A stretch of DNA of 64,000 nt from Thermoplasmatota archaeon (GCA_029258975.1 JAPDJS010000011.1:1-64000); one strand, 5' to 3'; positions 1-8,680 are shown, counted from the first letter of the stretch. Translations and numbers: made by a program. The notes: generated by a model not told the origin, from the sequence alone.

Positions 1-165
1 TATTGTACGTTCGTTCACCTTTCCAACGACTCTTATCCAAAAGATTTTTTCTTTTAATTTTTCTATTTCCTCCACATTTTTTAGAGCCTTTTCATGAATG
101 GTACCACTATCGAAATATAATACAATAACAGTACTACTTTCTGAAGCGCTTACGTGCCTTGTCAT
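1..165 (-). CDS. CorA-like divalent cation transporter, N-terminal fragment cut by window edge
   Basis: An open frame of 55 codons starts at ATG 165 and runs off the left edge. An AAGGGGTG Shine-Dalgarno lies about 5 nt upstream. The charged helix followed by IFWIRVVGKVNERTI resembles the start of CorA family Mg2+/Co2+ channels, where a short beta strand (pWIDv-type) follows an acidic/lysine-rich stretch. The membrane part with its GMN motif lies outside the window, so the family call is an inference from a short N-terminus. The frame overlaps the unlikely start of a plus-strand frame that carries the M20D relic. Confidence 0.5.
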   Translation of the reverse strand, partial: MTRHVSASESSTVIVLYFDSGTIHEKALKNVEEIEKLKEKIFWIRVVGKVNERTI

Positions 166-229
166 AAATACACCCCTTAAGACATACAAACATACTATCA
201 ATGTGTTCTCGCGTTTATCTAGATCTCGT

Positions 230-472
230 GACGATGATGTGACCTGGATTGAAGAGCCCAGTCCTATTATGGTATTAGAAGACTTTGCATTCTACACGAA
301 GAAGGTCTCAAGTCTGTTTATTTTCATCGGGACAAGAAACGAAGAGAAGAGTTTAGTATTTCCCATCCACCACCCGAGATTCAACATGGATGGAGACGTT
401 CTATGGCTGGAAAGTGCTATCTATTCGATTGTAGCGTACAAATATCTAGAGAAAAATTTCGTCAAAAGTTAA
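230..472 (+). pseudogene. C-terminal relic of an M20D amidohydrolase (carboxypeptidase/aminoacylase type)
   Basis: The residues read EDFAFYTKKV, then LFIFIGTRNEEKS, then PIHHPRFNMD. This is the C-terminal signature of M20D amidohydrolases: the G-S-E-D-F motif, the F-L-G-T strand, and the HHP.FD.DE metal-ligand segment. The usual G-S before EDF is V-L here. The catalytic N-terminal two thirds are absent, and upstream sequence is occupied by a minus-strand CorA-like gene. No Shine-Dalgarno supports an independent start. I read it as decayed coding sequence rather than a working gene. It sits just upstream of an intact M20 peptidase of another subfamily. Confidence 0.5.
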
Positions 473-519
473 AACTGCCGATGATATATATCTTACTGAA
501 AGCATAGGAGGGAGACTTA

Positions 520-1785
520 ATGTCTCAGATTGAGGCCGTTTCTAAAGAAATTGAGAGGTTAAAGGACGAAATGGTAAATACCCTAATGGAACTCATTAGA
601 GTCCCCGCAATAGGTCCGGATAACGGTGGTGAGGGAGAGTACGACAAGGCGATGAAGCTCTTGGAAATACTAAAAGACTGGCCTTTCGATAAGATTGAAC
701 GATACGATGCACCAGATCCTAGGGCCAAAAACGGCGTAAGGCCTAACATTTTGGCGTATTACTACGGAGAAAAAGGAGAAGAAAGCCCAAGATTGTGGAT
801 TCTTACGCACTTAGACGTTGTTCCGCCAGGAGATCTGAGCAAGTGGACTGAAACAAAGCCCTTTGAGCCTGTAATCAAAGATGGAAAAGTCTATGGTAGG
901 GGATCCGAGGATAACGGCCAAAGTATGGTTGCCTCGCTTTACGCGGTTAAGGCCATGATGAACCTTGGCATAAGGCCAAAAAGGACGATAATTTTAGCAT
1001 TTGTCAGCGACGAGGAGACGGGGAGCAAATATGGTATTGACTGGCTTATGAGAGAACACCCCGAACTCTTTAGGAAGGATGATCTCGTTTTAGTGCCAGA
1101 TGGAGGAAATGAAGAGGGGACATTTATAGAGATCGCGGAGAAGAGCATTTTGTGGATGAGATTTAAGGTTAAAGGTAAGCAAGTCCATGCAAGCATGCCC
1201 GATAAAGGGTTAAACGCCCACAGGGTTGTGTTAGAGTTAGCCCTAGAAGTTGATAAGCTCCTTCACGAGAAGTATAGCGAGAGAGACGAATTATTTGAGC
1301 CCCCGGAGAGTACATTTGAGCCCACAATGGTTAAGAACCCGAGCGAATCACCTAACATAATTCCCGGAGAGCACGAGATCGTATTCGACTGTAGAATCCT
1401 GCCAAAGTACAGCGTGGATGATGTTTTGAGCGATGTTAAGGAGATTGCAAAGAGGATTGAGGAGAAGTACAAGAAGGAAATAAACGGCGAAATCTTACCG
1501 AAGATTGAATTAGAAATCATTCAAATGTTCAAGGCCCCAGCACCAACGCCGGAGGATAGCGAGTTAGTAAAGCTTCTCAAAGATGCTATAAAGAAGCTCA
1601 GAGGAAGGGAAGCAAAGGTTGGTGGTATTGGAGGAGGAACTTTCGCTGCTTACTTTAGAAGGCTCGGCATTCCGGCAGTTGTTTGGGCAACTCTTGACGA
1701 GACTGCGCACCAGCCAAATGAATATGCGAAAATAGAAAACATAGTGGAAGACGCAAAGGTAATGGCGGCTTTAGCCCTTTTATAG
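520..1785 (+). CDS. M20 family metallopeptidase (ArgE/DapE/CPG2-like)
   Basis: A 421-residue cytoplasmic dizinc hydrolase of the ArgE/DapE/carboxypeptidase G2 group, of normal family length. Metal and catalytic positions are visible: H97 and D99 in THLDVVPPGD, E130-D131 in GRGSEDNGQ, the D-E-E triplet at 164-166, D194, and the C-terminal H397 in TAHQPNEY. The lid domain occupies roughly residues 210-320 and contains the conserved KQVHASMPDKG dimer-interface histidine. The start at ATG 520 has a strong GGAGGGAG at 507-514, and a TATA-like gatatatatc lies about 30 nt upstream. Substrate (N-acyl amino acid, dipeptide or succinyl-diaminopimelate) cannot be decided from sequence. A peptidase role fits the OPT and Opp transporters in the window. 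Confidence 0.88.
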   Translation: MSQIEAVSKEIERLKDEMVNTLMELIRVPAIGPDNGGEGEYDKAMKLLEILKDWPFDKIERYDAPDPRAKNGVRPNILAYYYGEKGEESPRLWILTHLDVVPPGDLSKWTETKPFEPVIKDGKVYGRGSEDNGQSMVASLYAVKAMMNLGIRPKRTIILAFVSDEETGSKYGIDWLMREHPELFRKDDLVLVPDGGNEEGTFIEIAEKSILWMRFKVKGKQVHASMPDKGLNAHRVVLELALEVDKLLHEKYSERDELFEPPESTFEPTMVKNPSESPNIIPGEHEIVFDCRILPKYSVDDVLSDVKEIAKRIEEKYKKEINGEILPKIELEIIQMFKAPAPTPEDSELVKLLKDAIKKLRGREAKVGGIGGGTFAAYFRRLGIPAVVWATLDETAHQPNEYAKIENIVEDAKVMAALALL

Positions 1786-1894
1786 TTCTGATAGGAGCGA
1801 AACATGAGCTGTGGAGAACTAATTGACTCATAATACACCTCTGTACAATTTATAATTTTTTAAAGCTTCTAGCGGTTGTTGTTAAAGGTGGTAG

Positions 1895-2182
1895 TTATTT
1901 TTTAATTCCTCCAAAGTATACTTCCAGCCCCTCCCTCAGCAGAGATGCAAAATCATACTTAATTAGGCCGTAGAGACATAAAAGCCCCTCTAAGGGAAGC
2001 ATGACAAACTAAAGTATACAGAGTCCTAAAAGTGCCCAAAAGCCAGGATGTCTATAACCACCAGTCAAAACACCGATGAACACAAAGTATAACATCAGAG
2101 GGACATGTAGGAAAGTTAGAATCCCTACTACAGCCTTAAGTTTTATGGTTCTTTTGTACTCAAGCCAATCATAGCGGTTCAT
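1895..2182 (-). pseudogene. Small membrane protein gene interrupted by one in-frame TAG
   Basis: From ATG 2182, with GGAG 5 nt upstream, the frame encodes 57 residues and then TAG at 2009-2011. The same frame then continues for 37 more sense codons to TAA at 1895-1897. The N-terminal part has a charged start (MNRYDWLEYKRTIKLK) and hydrophobic segments near residues 18-35 and 45-57. The continuation after TAG begins with more hydrophobic residues (VMLPLEGLLCLYG) and ends in an amphipathic tail (LLREGLEVYFGGIKK). This reads as one protein of about 95 residues with two or three membrane helices. Either it is a recent amber pseudogene, or TAG is read through or recoded. I do not recognise the family. 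Confidence 0.5.
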
Positions 2183-2314
2183 TTTATCTCCGGACTTCTT
2201 TTAGTGCTTCCGTGGGATGTTATTTCTAACAAATGCAAATAAGTAATATTAATTGCCAAGTCACTATAGATATATGAAATTACACGCTTTCGCATTAATT
2301 GTCAAAGAAAATAT

Positions 2315-3106
2315 TCAGCATAGAAACTCTAGGATTTTTCTTTTAATTACTTCCTTCTCTATTGTTGCAATCTCTTCTAAAGAGTGCTCTTCTTCAAGCC
2401 AAAGGATAAATTTGTAGCCAAGATAATAGCCCAAGTATTGTTTTCCGAAAAGGGCATACCATGAGCCAAAGAATGGATTCAAAGGCTCTTTTTCTTTAAC
2501 TCTTCTTAAAAACTCCTTTTTGATGACCTCCTCATTCTCTTCACACCATTTAAACCAGCCCTTTTCTTCGAAATGCCATGGCCTTCCATATACTAGGTCT
2601 TCAATTCTCTGAGCAAATCCTTCGGTATAAAGCCACATTATCTGTTCATCTTCAAGGCTCTCTATATTTTCTCCTCTCAACAACCAATGGATCAAGTGGC
2701 CAAACTCGTGTATGGCAAGTCCCCTAAGCTTTTTGTACCATCCAAGTTCGGCGATGGCCTCAAGGCCGAAGAGGATTGAGGACTTTCCCATAAACTCCGT
2801 GACCCATCCAGCTCCGTTTTCAAGACCGACGTAGATGACAATGTTATAATCCCTAACACCAAATAACCTCTTCATTTCTTCTTCCACTTCAGGAAGAATC
2901 TTCAAAAGATTCTCATGAGCAAGCTTTAGTTCATCAACATTTCTTTTGGAAAGGAGTTTTAGATGCTCGTGCCAATCCATTTTATAGCGCTCATAATCCC
3001 ACTTTATTTTCTCAAAGAGCTCCGGGTAGTTTTTAATGTATTCAATCCAAGAATCTTTACTCCCGTTCCAGTACTTTAGGAAACAGGGAAAAGTGTCAAT
3101 CAGCAT
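2315..3106 (-). CDS. HExxH zinc metalloprotease, gluzincin-like
   Basis: A predicted cytoplasmic metallopeptidase of 263 residues. H133, E134 and H137 form the zinc motif HEFGH, and E162 in LYTEGFAQ is the probable third ligand, which is the gluzincin spacing. The N-terminal half is helical and charged, the C-terminal third is aromatic-rich (SWYALFGKQYLGYYLGYKF). There is no signal peptide or membrane helix. I chose ATG 3106 because GGTGGGGAG ends 5 nt upstream; an in-frame GTG at 3118 overlaps that Shine-Dalgarno and is less likely. Similar stand-alone proteins occur in other archaea, but the substrate is unknown. It stands alone, divergent from the glycosyltransferase at 3409. Confidence 0.78.
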   Translation of the reverse strand: MLIDTFPCFLKYWNGSKDSWIEYIKNYPELFEKIKWDYERYKMDWHEHLKLLSKRNVDELKLAHENLLKILPEVEEEMKRLFGVRDYNIVIYVGLENGAGWVTEFMGKSSILFGLEAIAELGWYKKLRGLAIHEFGHLIHWLLRGENIESLEDEQIMWLYTEGFAQRIEDLVYGRPWHFEEKGWFKWCEENEEVIKKEFLRRVKEKEPLNPFFGSWYALFGKQYLGYYLGYKFILWLEEEHSLEEIATIEKEVIKRKILEFLC

Positions 3107-3408
3107 CAGACTCCCCACCTTTCTCCCTCTTTAAGTTCGAATTCGAATTTATAAGAAGCTGCTCTTTATTATATATGTCTCAACGGTCTTCCTACTAGAG
3201 ATGTGCTGTTTGTTCCCACTCCTGCCTCCTGATGCTGTATCCACCCATCCTGCTATAATCAAGAATGATCGTAGCCCTCATGCCACATCCGCTATTTATA
3301 AAACCATTTTATTTATTATAAATAAATTAATGACAAAATACGTACCAGAGAGCATTACAACAATAATTTTACTTTAAAACTGCACTACACGCCAATGGAG
3401 GGAACAAA
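3107..3408. other. Divergent intergenic region with promoter-like AT boxes
   Basis: This 302-base gap separates the divergent protease and glycosyltransferase genes. A strong AT-rich TATA-like stretch (tttattataaataaattaa) lies at about 3311-3330, and another (ttataagaagc) lies near 3150 for the protease. A 28-codon minus-strand frame (3195-3281) with a TATA-like element upstream is present, but is too short to support as a gene. Confidence 0.4.
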
Positions 3409-3978
3409 ATGATCGAAGAAATACTAAGGAACACCTTCAGAGCAATGCACAAAGCAACAGACCCACCCGTATCGATTATAATGCCATACAACCTTGAGAG
3501 GATGCCCTATCCAATTTTCATGTGTAAAAATGACGAAGGAATAATTGTTCTAGGAGGAAAAAGCATAGGAGACGCAAGAATTGCTGGTGCAAAAAAAGCA
3601 AAGAATGAATGGCTGATCTTCGTTGATAGCGACGCAATATATCCACCAAACTATATACTAGAAGTAAAAGAATACATAAGAGAACAAGGAGATAAAACGC
3701 CTATAATGGCAACTAAAAGGCTAGGAGGACTATTTTCGAACCCGCCAGCGCACAGACTTTTTGTATACGAACACGGACTCATTGTAAGGAAAGATGTTTT
3801 CCTTGAAAGAACTAAAAAATACCCAGAGAATGCAACGAGACGTATGGATATTGGATACTACTTCAGAGACGCTGTACCCATACCCGTAGAATACTATCAC
3901 GGACCAACACACGGGGAAAAGGCCGTACTACTGACGATACTAGGTCTAAGCATACCACTAATCATATCAGTAAAATAA
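3409..3978 (+). CDS. Small GT-A fold glycosyltransferase, family 2-like
   Basis: A short nucleotide-diphospho-sugar glycosyltransferase of 189 residues. The GT-A core is clear: an N-terminal strand, GDARIAGAKKAKNEWLIF at 54-71, and the metal-binding DSD at 73-75 followed by YPPNYI. It lacks the extra C-terminal domains of most GT2 enzymes and ends in a hydrophobic stretch (LLTILGLSIPLIIS) that could tether it to the membrane. GGAGGGA lies 6 nt before ATG 3409. Such compact glycosyltransferases are common in archaeal viruses and integrated elements. That, and the decayed coding sequence directly downstream, make acquisition by an element plausible, but this is inference. Confidence 0.7.
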   Translation: MIEEILRNTFRAMHKATDPPVSIIMPYNLERMPYPIFMCKNDEGIIVLGGKSIGDARIAGAKKAKNEWLIFVDSDAIYPPNYILEVKEYIREQGDKTPIMATKRLGGLFSNPPAHRLFVYEHGLIVRKDVFLERTKKYPENATRRMDIGYYFRDAVPIPVEYYHGPTHGEKAVLLTILGLSIPLIISVK

Positions 3979-4270
3979 AGCCAATTGCCTAATTTTAAAC
4001 CTCTGAGAGAGCCCAACAATAGCCCCTATAGGTGGGACTATAACGTCCAAAGCAAAGAGTTCAAGAAAGCAATGCGTGCGTCAAGGGATCTAATAAAGGC
4101 AATATGTGAAGCGGCCGAGAGGTATAAGCTTGATAGCAAGTATAGGGTCACATAAGACACTACCCCCTGAGGACCTAATGAGAGAAGTCCACGAATAAGA
4201 GACACACAAGCTCTGTGGGGGCAAGTTCAAGGATCTCAAGAGCGAGTTTGATCTAGATAAATCCCTTTCC
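3979..4270 (+). pseudogene. Decayed coding sequence downstream of the glycosyltransferase
   Basis: After the glycosyltransferase stop, the same frame stays open from 3979 to TAA at about 4153 and encodes coherent charged sequence (SKEFKKAMRASRDLIKAI, CEAAERYKLDSKY). A second frame then continues with TLPPEDLMREVHE, a stop, and ETHKLCGGKFKDLKSEF. There is no start codon with a Shine-Dalgarno. The composition looks protein-like on both sides of at least one frameshift and one stop, so I read it as the remains of a helical protein I cannot name. Confidence 0.35.
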
Positions 4271-4394
4271 CCTTCTTTTTAATATTTTATCTTCTTAACT
4301 TTCAAACTTTGCTATTAGTTGTGGGCTAAAACATTTTATGGCCAGAAACTCAAAAAAGCATATTAGTTAAATTTGGTGTAGGAGTGTCAGACTA

Positions 4395-4643
4395 ATGGTA
4401 GAGGAAAAGCTCGAAAAGACTAGCAGTATGACTATCATTGTGATTATTATGGCGATATTATTGATTTTCTTGTTCTCCGTCGCCGTTTACATGATAGTTG
4501 ATCTCGTAGACGTCAGTGTTAAGTATGGAGGCTTTGCAACGGCTATGAAGTTAGGAACATTGTTTCAAGCGTTTTATGCCACAGTATGTGGAGTCTTAGG
4601 AAAAATTATCTATGAACTTAGGTCTAAGAAACTTAGTTTATAG
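4395..4643 (+). CDS. Small two-helix membrane protein, paralogue of the one at 8238-8501
   Basis: An 82-residue protein with hydrophobic segments at about 13-35 and 50-70. It shares a pattern with the minus-strand protein at 8238-8501: a first helix ending Y-x-I-x-D-x-V, then KYGG, then a second helix ending GK-x-I-x-E/D-x. The two genes are therefore paralogues, by eye. ATG 4395 is preceded by GGAG about 10 nt upstream. It lies upstream of the OPT transporter but separated from it by over 300 nt, so co-transcription is uncertain. Function unknown. Confidence 0.62.
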   Translation: MVEEKLEKTSSMTIIVIIMAILLIFLFSVAVYMIVDLVDVSVKYGGFATAMKLGTLFQAFYATVCGVLGKIIYELRSKKLSL

Positions 4644-4686
4644 GAAATAGTCGGAGAACTTCTAGAGAACTATAGATAAGAGCTTT

Positions 4687-4836
4687 TTAACTGGAGCTCC
4701 TTTTGAAAATAAATAAAGAGTGAAAGGCAATTAAAAAGATGGGAAAAGTATACTTAAAAAACACTTCCCCTACCCTTTTTGTCAGCATGAATAGAACTAT
4801 GCAGATTACAATTGGTACTACTATAAAAACCACCAT
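4687..4836 (-). CDS. Possible very small membrane protein
   Basis: A 49-codon frame starting at ATG 4836 has a hydrophobic first half (VVFIVVPIVICIVLFML) and a second hydrophobic patch. A weak GAAGGA lies 5 nt upstream and a TATA-like tatattttaaaa about 25 nt upstream. No homology is recognised. The region between 4643 and 4998 is AT-rich, so this may be chance. Confidence 0.2.
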   Translation of the reverse strand: MVVFIVVPIVICIVLFMLTKRVGEVFFKYTFPIFLIAFHSLFIFKRSSS

Positions 4837-4997
4837 ATTTTCCTTCAAGCTCTTTTTAAAATATAGGGGGTCACACCATGCTTGCCATAATGATGTGCTA
4901 TGACATGTCATATATTAAATTTTCGATAATTATATAAAATACCAAAGGAAAATATTAAAGGACAGTGGGCAAAACAACCGTTTTAGGTGATCAATTA

Positions 4998-7061
4998 ATG
5001 GCCTCTGGAGATATGAAGCCTTACATACCTCCAGAGAAGAGCCTTCCTGAGATAACTATTAAGGCCATAATTCTCGGAGTAATTCTTGCTATAGTTCTAG
5101 GTGCTGCTAACGTATATCTTGGTCTTTATGCCGGAATGACTGTATGTGCTAGCATTCCTGCAGCAGTTATTTCAATGGCAGTCTTAAGAGGAGGAAAGCT
5201 CAGAGCAAATATACTAGAAAACAACATAGTACAGACGGCGGCATCTTCTGGTGAGGCTTTGGCTGCTGGAGTTATATTCACAATACCCGCCCTTATTCTT
5301 ATGGGATACTGGACAGAGTTCCCATACGCTATTGTTACGATAATAGCGGCTTTAGGAGGGTCTCTGGGAACATTATACACAATAATAACCAGAAGAGCAT
5401 TTATCGTAGAAGAGAGGCTTCCATATCCTGAAGGTACGGCATGTGCTGACGTCCTAATAGCCGGAGACAAAGGTGGAGTTTACGCGGCGCCAATATTATA
5501 TGGAGGTATCCTTGGAGCCGTATACAAGTTCTTCACGGGACGTGCCTGGGCTGGATCCCTTGAGGCTGCTAAGTTCGTCGGAGGAAGCTTAGCATTCTTT
5601 GGTTCTGATCTCTCAGTAGCCCTAGGAGCTGTAGGGTATATAGTCGGGCTTAACATAGCAGTCTTGGTATTCATAGGAGGTGCGATAGCTTGGTTTATTC
5701 TTATACCAGCATACATAGCTCAGCAGGGGCTCGAGAACGTAATAAACACCTATGGAACAAGCGATCCTATAGAGCTAGCATATAGCGTATGGAGTGCTAA
5801 GATAAGGCTTGTTGGCGCCGGTGCAATGCTTATAGGAGGTCTTTGGAGCATTATAAAGCTCAGGAAGCCTATTGCTTCCGGTATAAAGGGAGGTATAAAG
5901 GCAGCAAGAATGAGAGCTGCTGGAGAAGAAGTTATTAGAACAGAGCACGATATGCCCATGACATACACGCTAGGACTAACTATAATATTTGTCGTTCCAC
6001 TTGCTGTGTTCTACTGGTACATCCTTGACAAGTATATCGGCGTTACAGGGGCAGTAAGCGTAGGGTCCACAATAGTGGCAGCAATCGTAATGCTCCTTGT
6101 AGGATTCCTTGCATCATCCATAGCAGCTTATCTCGCAGGTATCGTTGGATCTTCGAATAACCCCGTCTCTGGAATAACAATAATGACTTTGATAATCACA
6201 GCATTCCTTCTTAAGTTCGGTGTTGGTCTTAGCGGCCTAGAAGGTGCTGCAGCTACCATACTTGTCGCCGCTGTCATCTGTAGCGCAGCAGCAATTGCCG
6301 GAGACGTTATGCAGGATCTTGCAACTGGCCACATAGTAGGAGCAACTCCTTGGAAACAGCAGACCATGGAAATCGTTGGAATATTTGCTGCGGCCTTTGT
6401 CATGGCACCAGTATTGAACATGCTCCACAAGGCTTACGTGATAGGTAGTAAAGAGCTTCCAGCTCCTCAGGCAGGCCTCATGGCAAGCATATCTCAGGGA
6501 ATCTTTGAAGGCACATTGGACATGAGGATGTTCGTAATAGGAATCATAATTGCGATAATATTCATAGTTCTTGACGAAATCCTTGCCGCGAAGAAGGCCA
6601 AATTCAGGACTCCTGTGATGCCAGTAGCTGTTGGAATTTACTTACCTATAGGGCTGGCTGTACCTATACTTATCGGTGGTATAGTCAGACACCTTGTAGA
6701 AAAGAAGAAGAAAGTTGTTTCAGAGGTTGAGCCTGGAGTAGTTTCAGCTGCAGGGCTTATAGCCGGAGAGGCTATAGCGGGAATCGTAATTGCAGGATTA
6801 GTTGTATCAGCAGTATCAAGCAACTGGATATTCCTTGTAGGCGTAATAATTGCAATCATATTCATGGGAATATTCGCAGCGAAGAAAGCACAGCTACCAG
6901 CAATTATGGCTCTGATATTCCTCATACTTGGTGGAATTGCATATGCAGTAACTAAAGCGGGCGTAGCATATGTTCCAGAGATTCTAGGATTTATAACAAT
7001 GCTAGCAGCGTTGTACTTTGTCTACACCATCGGAGTTAAGTACAAGATCGAGGAGTCCTAA
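4998..7061 (+). CDS. OPT family oligopeptide transporter
   Basis: A polytopic membrane protein of about 687 residues with 14 or more hydrophobic helices, typical of the OPT superfamily that imports oligopeptides or metal chelates using the proton gradient. Family marks include the first helix NVYLGLYAGMTVCASIPAA, the segment ENNIVQTAASSGEALAAGV, the YPEGTACADVL motif after a long loop, and GDVMQDLATGHIVGATPWKQ-type sequence near the centre. I prefer ATG 4998 because AGGTGAT at 4985-4991 precedes it. An upstream in-frame GTG at 4965 would need a nearly leaderless transcript from the TATA box near 4931. It is followed by a T-rich terminator. Confidence 0.9.
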   Translation: MASGDMKPYIPPEKSLPEITIKAIILGVILAIVLGAANVYLGLYAGMTVCASIPAAVISMAVLRGGKLRANILENNIVQTAASSGEALAAGVIFTIPALILMGYWTEFPYAIVTIIAALGGSLGTLYTIITRRAFIVEERLPYPEGTACADVLIAGDKGGVYAAPILYGGILGAVYKFFTGRAWAGSLEAAKFVGGSLAFFGSDLSVALGAVGYIVGLNIAVLVFIGGAIAWFILIPAYIAQQGLENVINTYGTSDPIELAYSVWSAKIRLVGAGAMLIGGLWSIIKLRKPIASGIKGGIKAARMRAAGEEVIRTEHDMPMTYTLGLTIIFVVPLAVFYWYILDKYIGVTGAVSVGSTIVAAIVMLLVGFLASSIAAYLAGIVGSSNNPVSGITIMTLIITAFLLKFGVGLSGLEGAAATILVAAVICSAAAIAGDVMQDLATGHIVGATPWKQQTMEIVGIFAAAFVMAPVLNMLHKAYVIGSKELPAPQAGLMASISQGIFEGTLDMRMFVIGIIIAIIFIVLDEILAAKKAKFRTPVMPVAVGIYLPIGLAVPILIGGIVRHLVEKKKKVVSEVEPGVVSAAGLIAGEAIAGIVIAGLVVSAVSSNWIFLVGVIIAIIFMGIFAAKKAQLPAIMALIFLILGGIAYAVTKAGVAYVPEILGFITMLAALYFVYTIGVKYKIEES

Positions 7062-7064
7062 TGT

Positions 7065-7117
7065 TTCTCCTTTTTAACACTCTTTTCGCTTTTATTTGTT
7101 TTATTTTTGTTTTTTGT
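7065..7117 (+). terminator. T-rich terminator after the OPT gene
   Basis: Four runs of four to six T residues follow the OPT stop codon within about 50 nt. Archaeal transcription commonly ends on such oligo-T tracts without a hairpin. Confidence 0.4.
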
Positions 7118-7212
7118 TGCATCAGCCATAGATTGTCGTTTTAAAACTTGATTTGTAATTATAGGAGGAAATTTTATAGTTAAGAGCATGCTAAAAATCA
7201 TTGGTGCTAACT

Positions 7213-8229
7213 ATGGAACTCTTATGGTCACGATCCTTTCTGAACACAATAAGTTTTCTAGGCCTAAAGGAAGACAAGGCTCTTGTTGGCACTACATTCG
7301 GATTTAGTGTTTTGGACGCTAATACTGGGAGGAGGATAATTTCTAAGGCCACATGGAAAAGAGTGCAATCATTGGACTTTTGGGAAGATAAATATGTGGT
7401 GGGACAATCTTTCCCAGGATCGATCATGTGGTTCGAGGAGAAAGATCCCCTCTGGATTTACAGAACGACAGGATCGGTAAATGCGGTATTACATTTTGGC
7501 TCACATATTATTGCAGGAACAGGGTTCCTTACAGACATCAAAGGCGCTAGACACGTCTATGTCTCACCATATTACGTGGACGACAAGTGGAGAGAAATGA
7601 AGGGAAAGCTTCGCGGGGTGTTGTATTCAATATCAAGAGATTTAAATATCCGCTGGAGAAAGGAGGTTCAAGGTATAGTGGGCGACTTGATTAGAATTAG
7701 CCAAGATCTTGTTCTTGTAAGAATGGTGTATAATAAGATAGGCACTATAAGATCGTCAAATGGCGAATGGATCTCTTTAAGGGAATTTGAAGAGCCTATA
7801 AGGGCTGCTACCACATCCGATAACGAAGTTTTTCTGATAACAAGGAATAATCTCATGAAAGCTTCACTTCCTGACTTAGAAGTTTTGGGTCAAATACGCA
7901 CCTACAAACCTTTTGCTCTTGCAACCTCTCCAAGATACGTATGTCTAACCGAAGGAAAAAATGTCTTAAAATGCTACGAGAAAGACTCACTGAAATTGGT
8001 ATGGAAAAAAATGTTAACCCAGAACATCCGAGGTCTCAAGTTCGTCACGGATGATGGACTAATTGCAATAACCGCTAAAGAAAGGCACGGAAAAATCCTT
8101 TTAATATCTCCCAAGGGTGAAATTTTGGAGGAGAGAAAAATATCAAGAGTTCCAATCTATATATCTGGATATGGATCTAAGTTCTTAGTGGGTACTCTCT
8201 CTAAGGTCTTTGCATTTGAGTGTAGTTAG
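7213..8229 (+). CDS. Beta-propeller repeat protein of unknown function
   Basis: A soluble protein of 338 residues made of repeated four-strand units, with phrases such as ALVGTTFGFSVLDANTGRRI, YVVGQSFPGSIMWFEE and ISPKGEILEERKIS, as in WD40/PQQ-like propellers. I count about six or seven blades. There is no signal peptide or membrane helix, so it is probably cytoplasmic. Two in-frame starts exist: TTG 7201, and ATG 7213, which I chose because GGTG lies 6 nt upstream. It is convergent with the small membrane protein at 8238, only 8 nt away. No partner or ligand can be inferred. Confidence 0.68.
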   Translation: MELLWSRSFLNTISFLGLKEDKALVGTTFGFSVLDANTGRRIISKATWKRVQSLDFWEDKYVVGQSFPGSIMWFEEKDPLWIYRTTGSVNAVLHFGSHIIAGTGFLTDIKGARHVYVSPYYVDDKWREMKGKLRGVLYSISRDLNIRWRKEVQGIVGDLIRISQDLVLVRMVYNKIGTIRSSNGEWISLREFEEPIRAATTSDNEVFLITRNNLMKASLPDLEVLGQIRTYKPFALATSPRYVCLTEGKNVLKCYEKDSLKLVWKKMLTQNIRGLKFVTDDGLIAITAKERHGKILLISPKGEILEERKISRVPIYISGYGSKFLVGTLSKVFAFECS

Positions 8230-8237
8230 TTTATGTT

Positions 8238-8501
8238 TCAGACCTTTTTATGGTTCCTCAAAAACTCAAAACCGTAGTCGATGAAGTATTTCCCAATAAC
8301 AAAAATGATCACACCAAGGAATAAACGCCAGAGAGTGTATCCTTCTGAAATTGCGAATGATGTTATACCGCCGTATTTTATTGCAACCGCTACGAAGTCA
8401 ATTATAATGTAAAGTCCTACAGTAAAAAGGAACGTCGCCAAAATAACAAGTATCATTCCAAAAATTCTTCTAAGTATTGCTTTCCTATTACTCGACGCCA
8501 T
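8238..8501 (-). CDS. Small two-helix membrane protein, paralogue of the one at 4395-4643
   Basis: An 87-residue protein, basic at the N-terminus (SSNRKAILRR), with helices at about 12-33 and 52-72 and a polar tail. The central YIIIDFVAVAIKYGG aligns with YMIVDLVDVSVKYGG of the 4395 gene, and GKYFIDY aligns with GKIIYEL. ATG 8501 is preceded by GAGGGG 6 nt upstream; a GTG at 8504 is less well placed. Function unknown. Confidence 0.65.
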   Translation of the reverse strand: MASSNRKAILRRIFGMILVILATFLFTVGLYIIIDFVAVAIKYGGITSFAISEGYTLWRLFLGVIIFVIGKYFIDYGFEFLRNHKKV

Positions 8502-8680
8502 CACAAGCCCCTCATAAAATCGAATTGTAGTTTTTCTTTAATCCTTTGTAATCGTTCTTTTATATAACCTTCCAAAGATCCTTTAACCTACGCTAGTATA
8601 TGGAGAAGAATTTTGTAATGTGATTTCTGAAACATAGGCAGTAGCAAAAGGAGCACTTTCTAGGTTCAACAAGATTAGGC

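Noticed and set aside
98..472. A 124-codon plus-strand frame as a full gene
   Set aside because: Its first half lies opposite the CorA-like start, has no Shine-Dalgarno and no M20D similarity; only 230-472 looks like coding relic.
2009..2011. TAG as pyrrolysine codon
   Set aside because: No pyl genes are visible and nothing links this membrane protein to methylamine enzymes; pseudogene is simpler, though not proven.
3195..3281. 28-codon minus-strand frame with TATA-like element
   Set aside because: Too short, no relative known, and the TATA may belong to the divergent genes.
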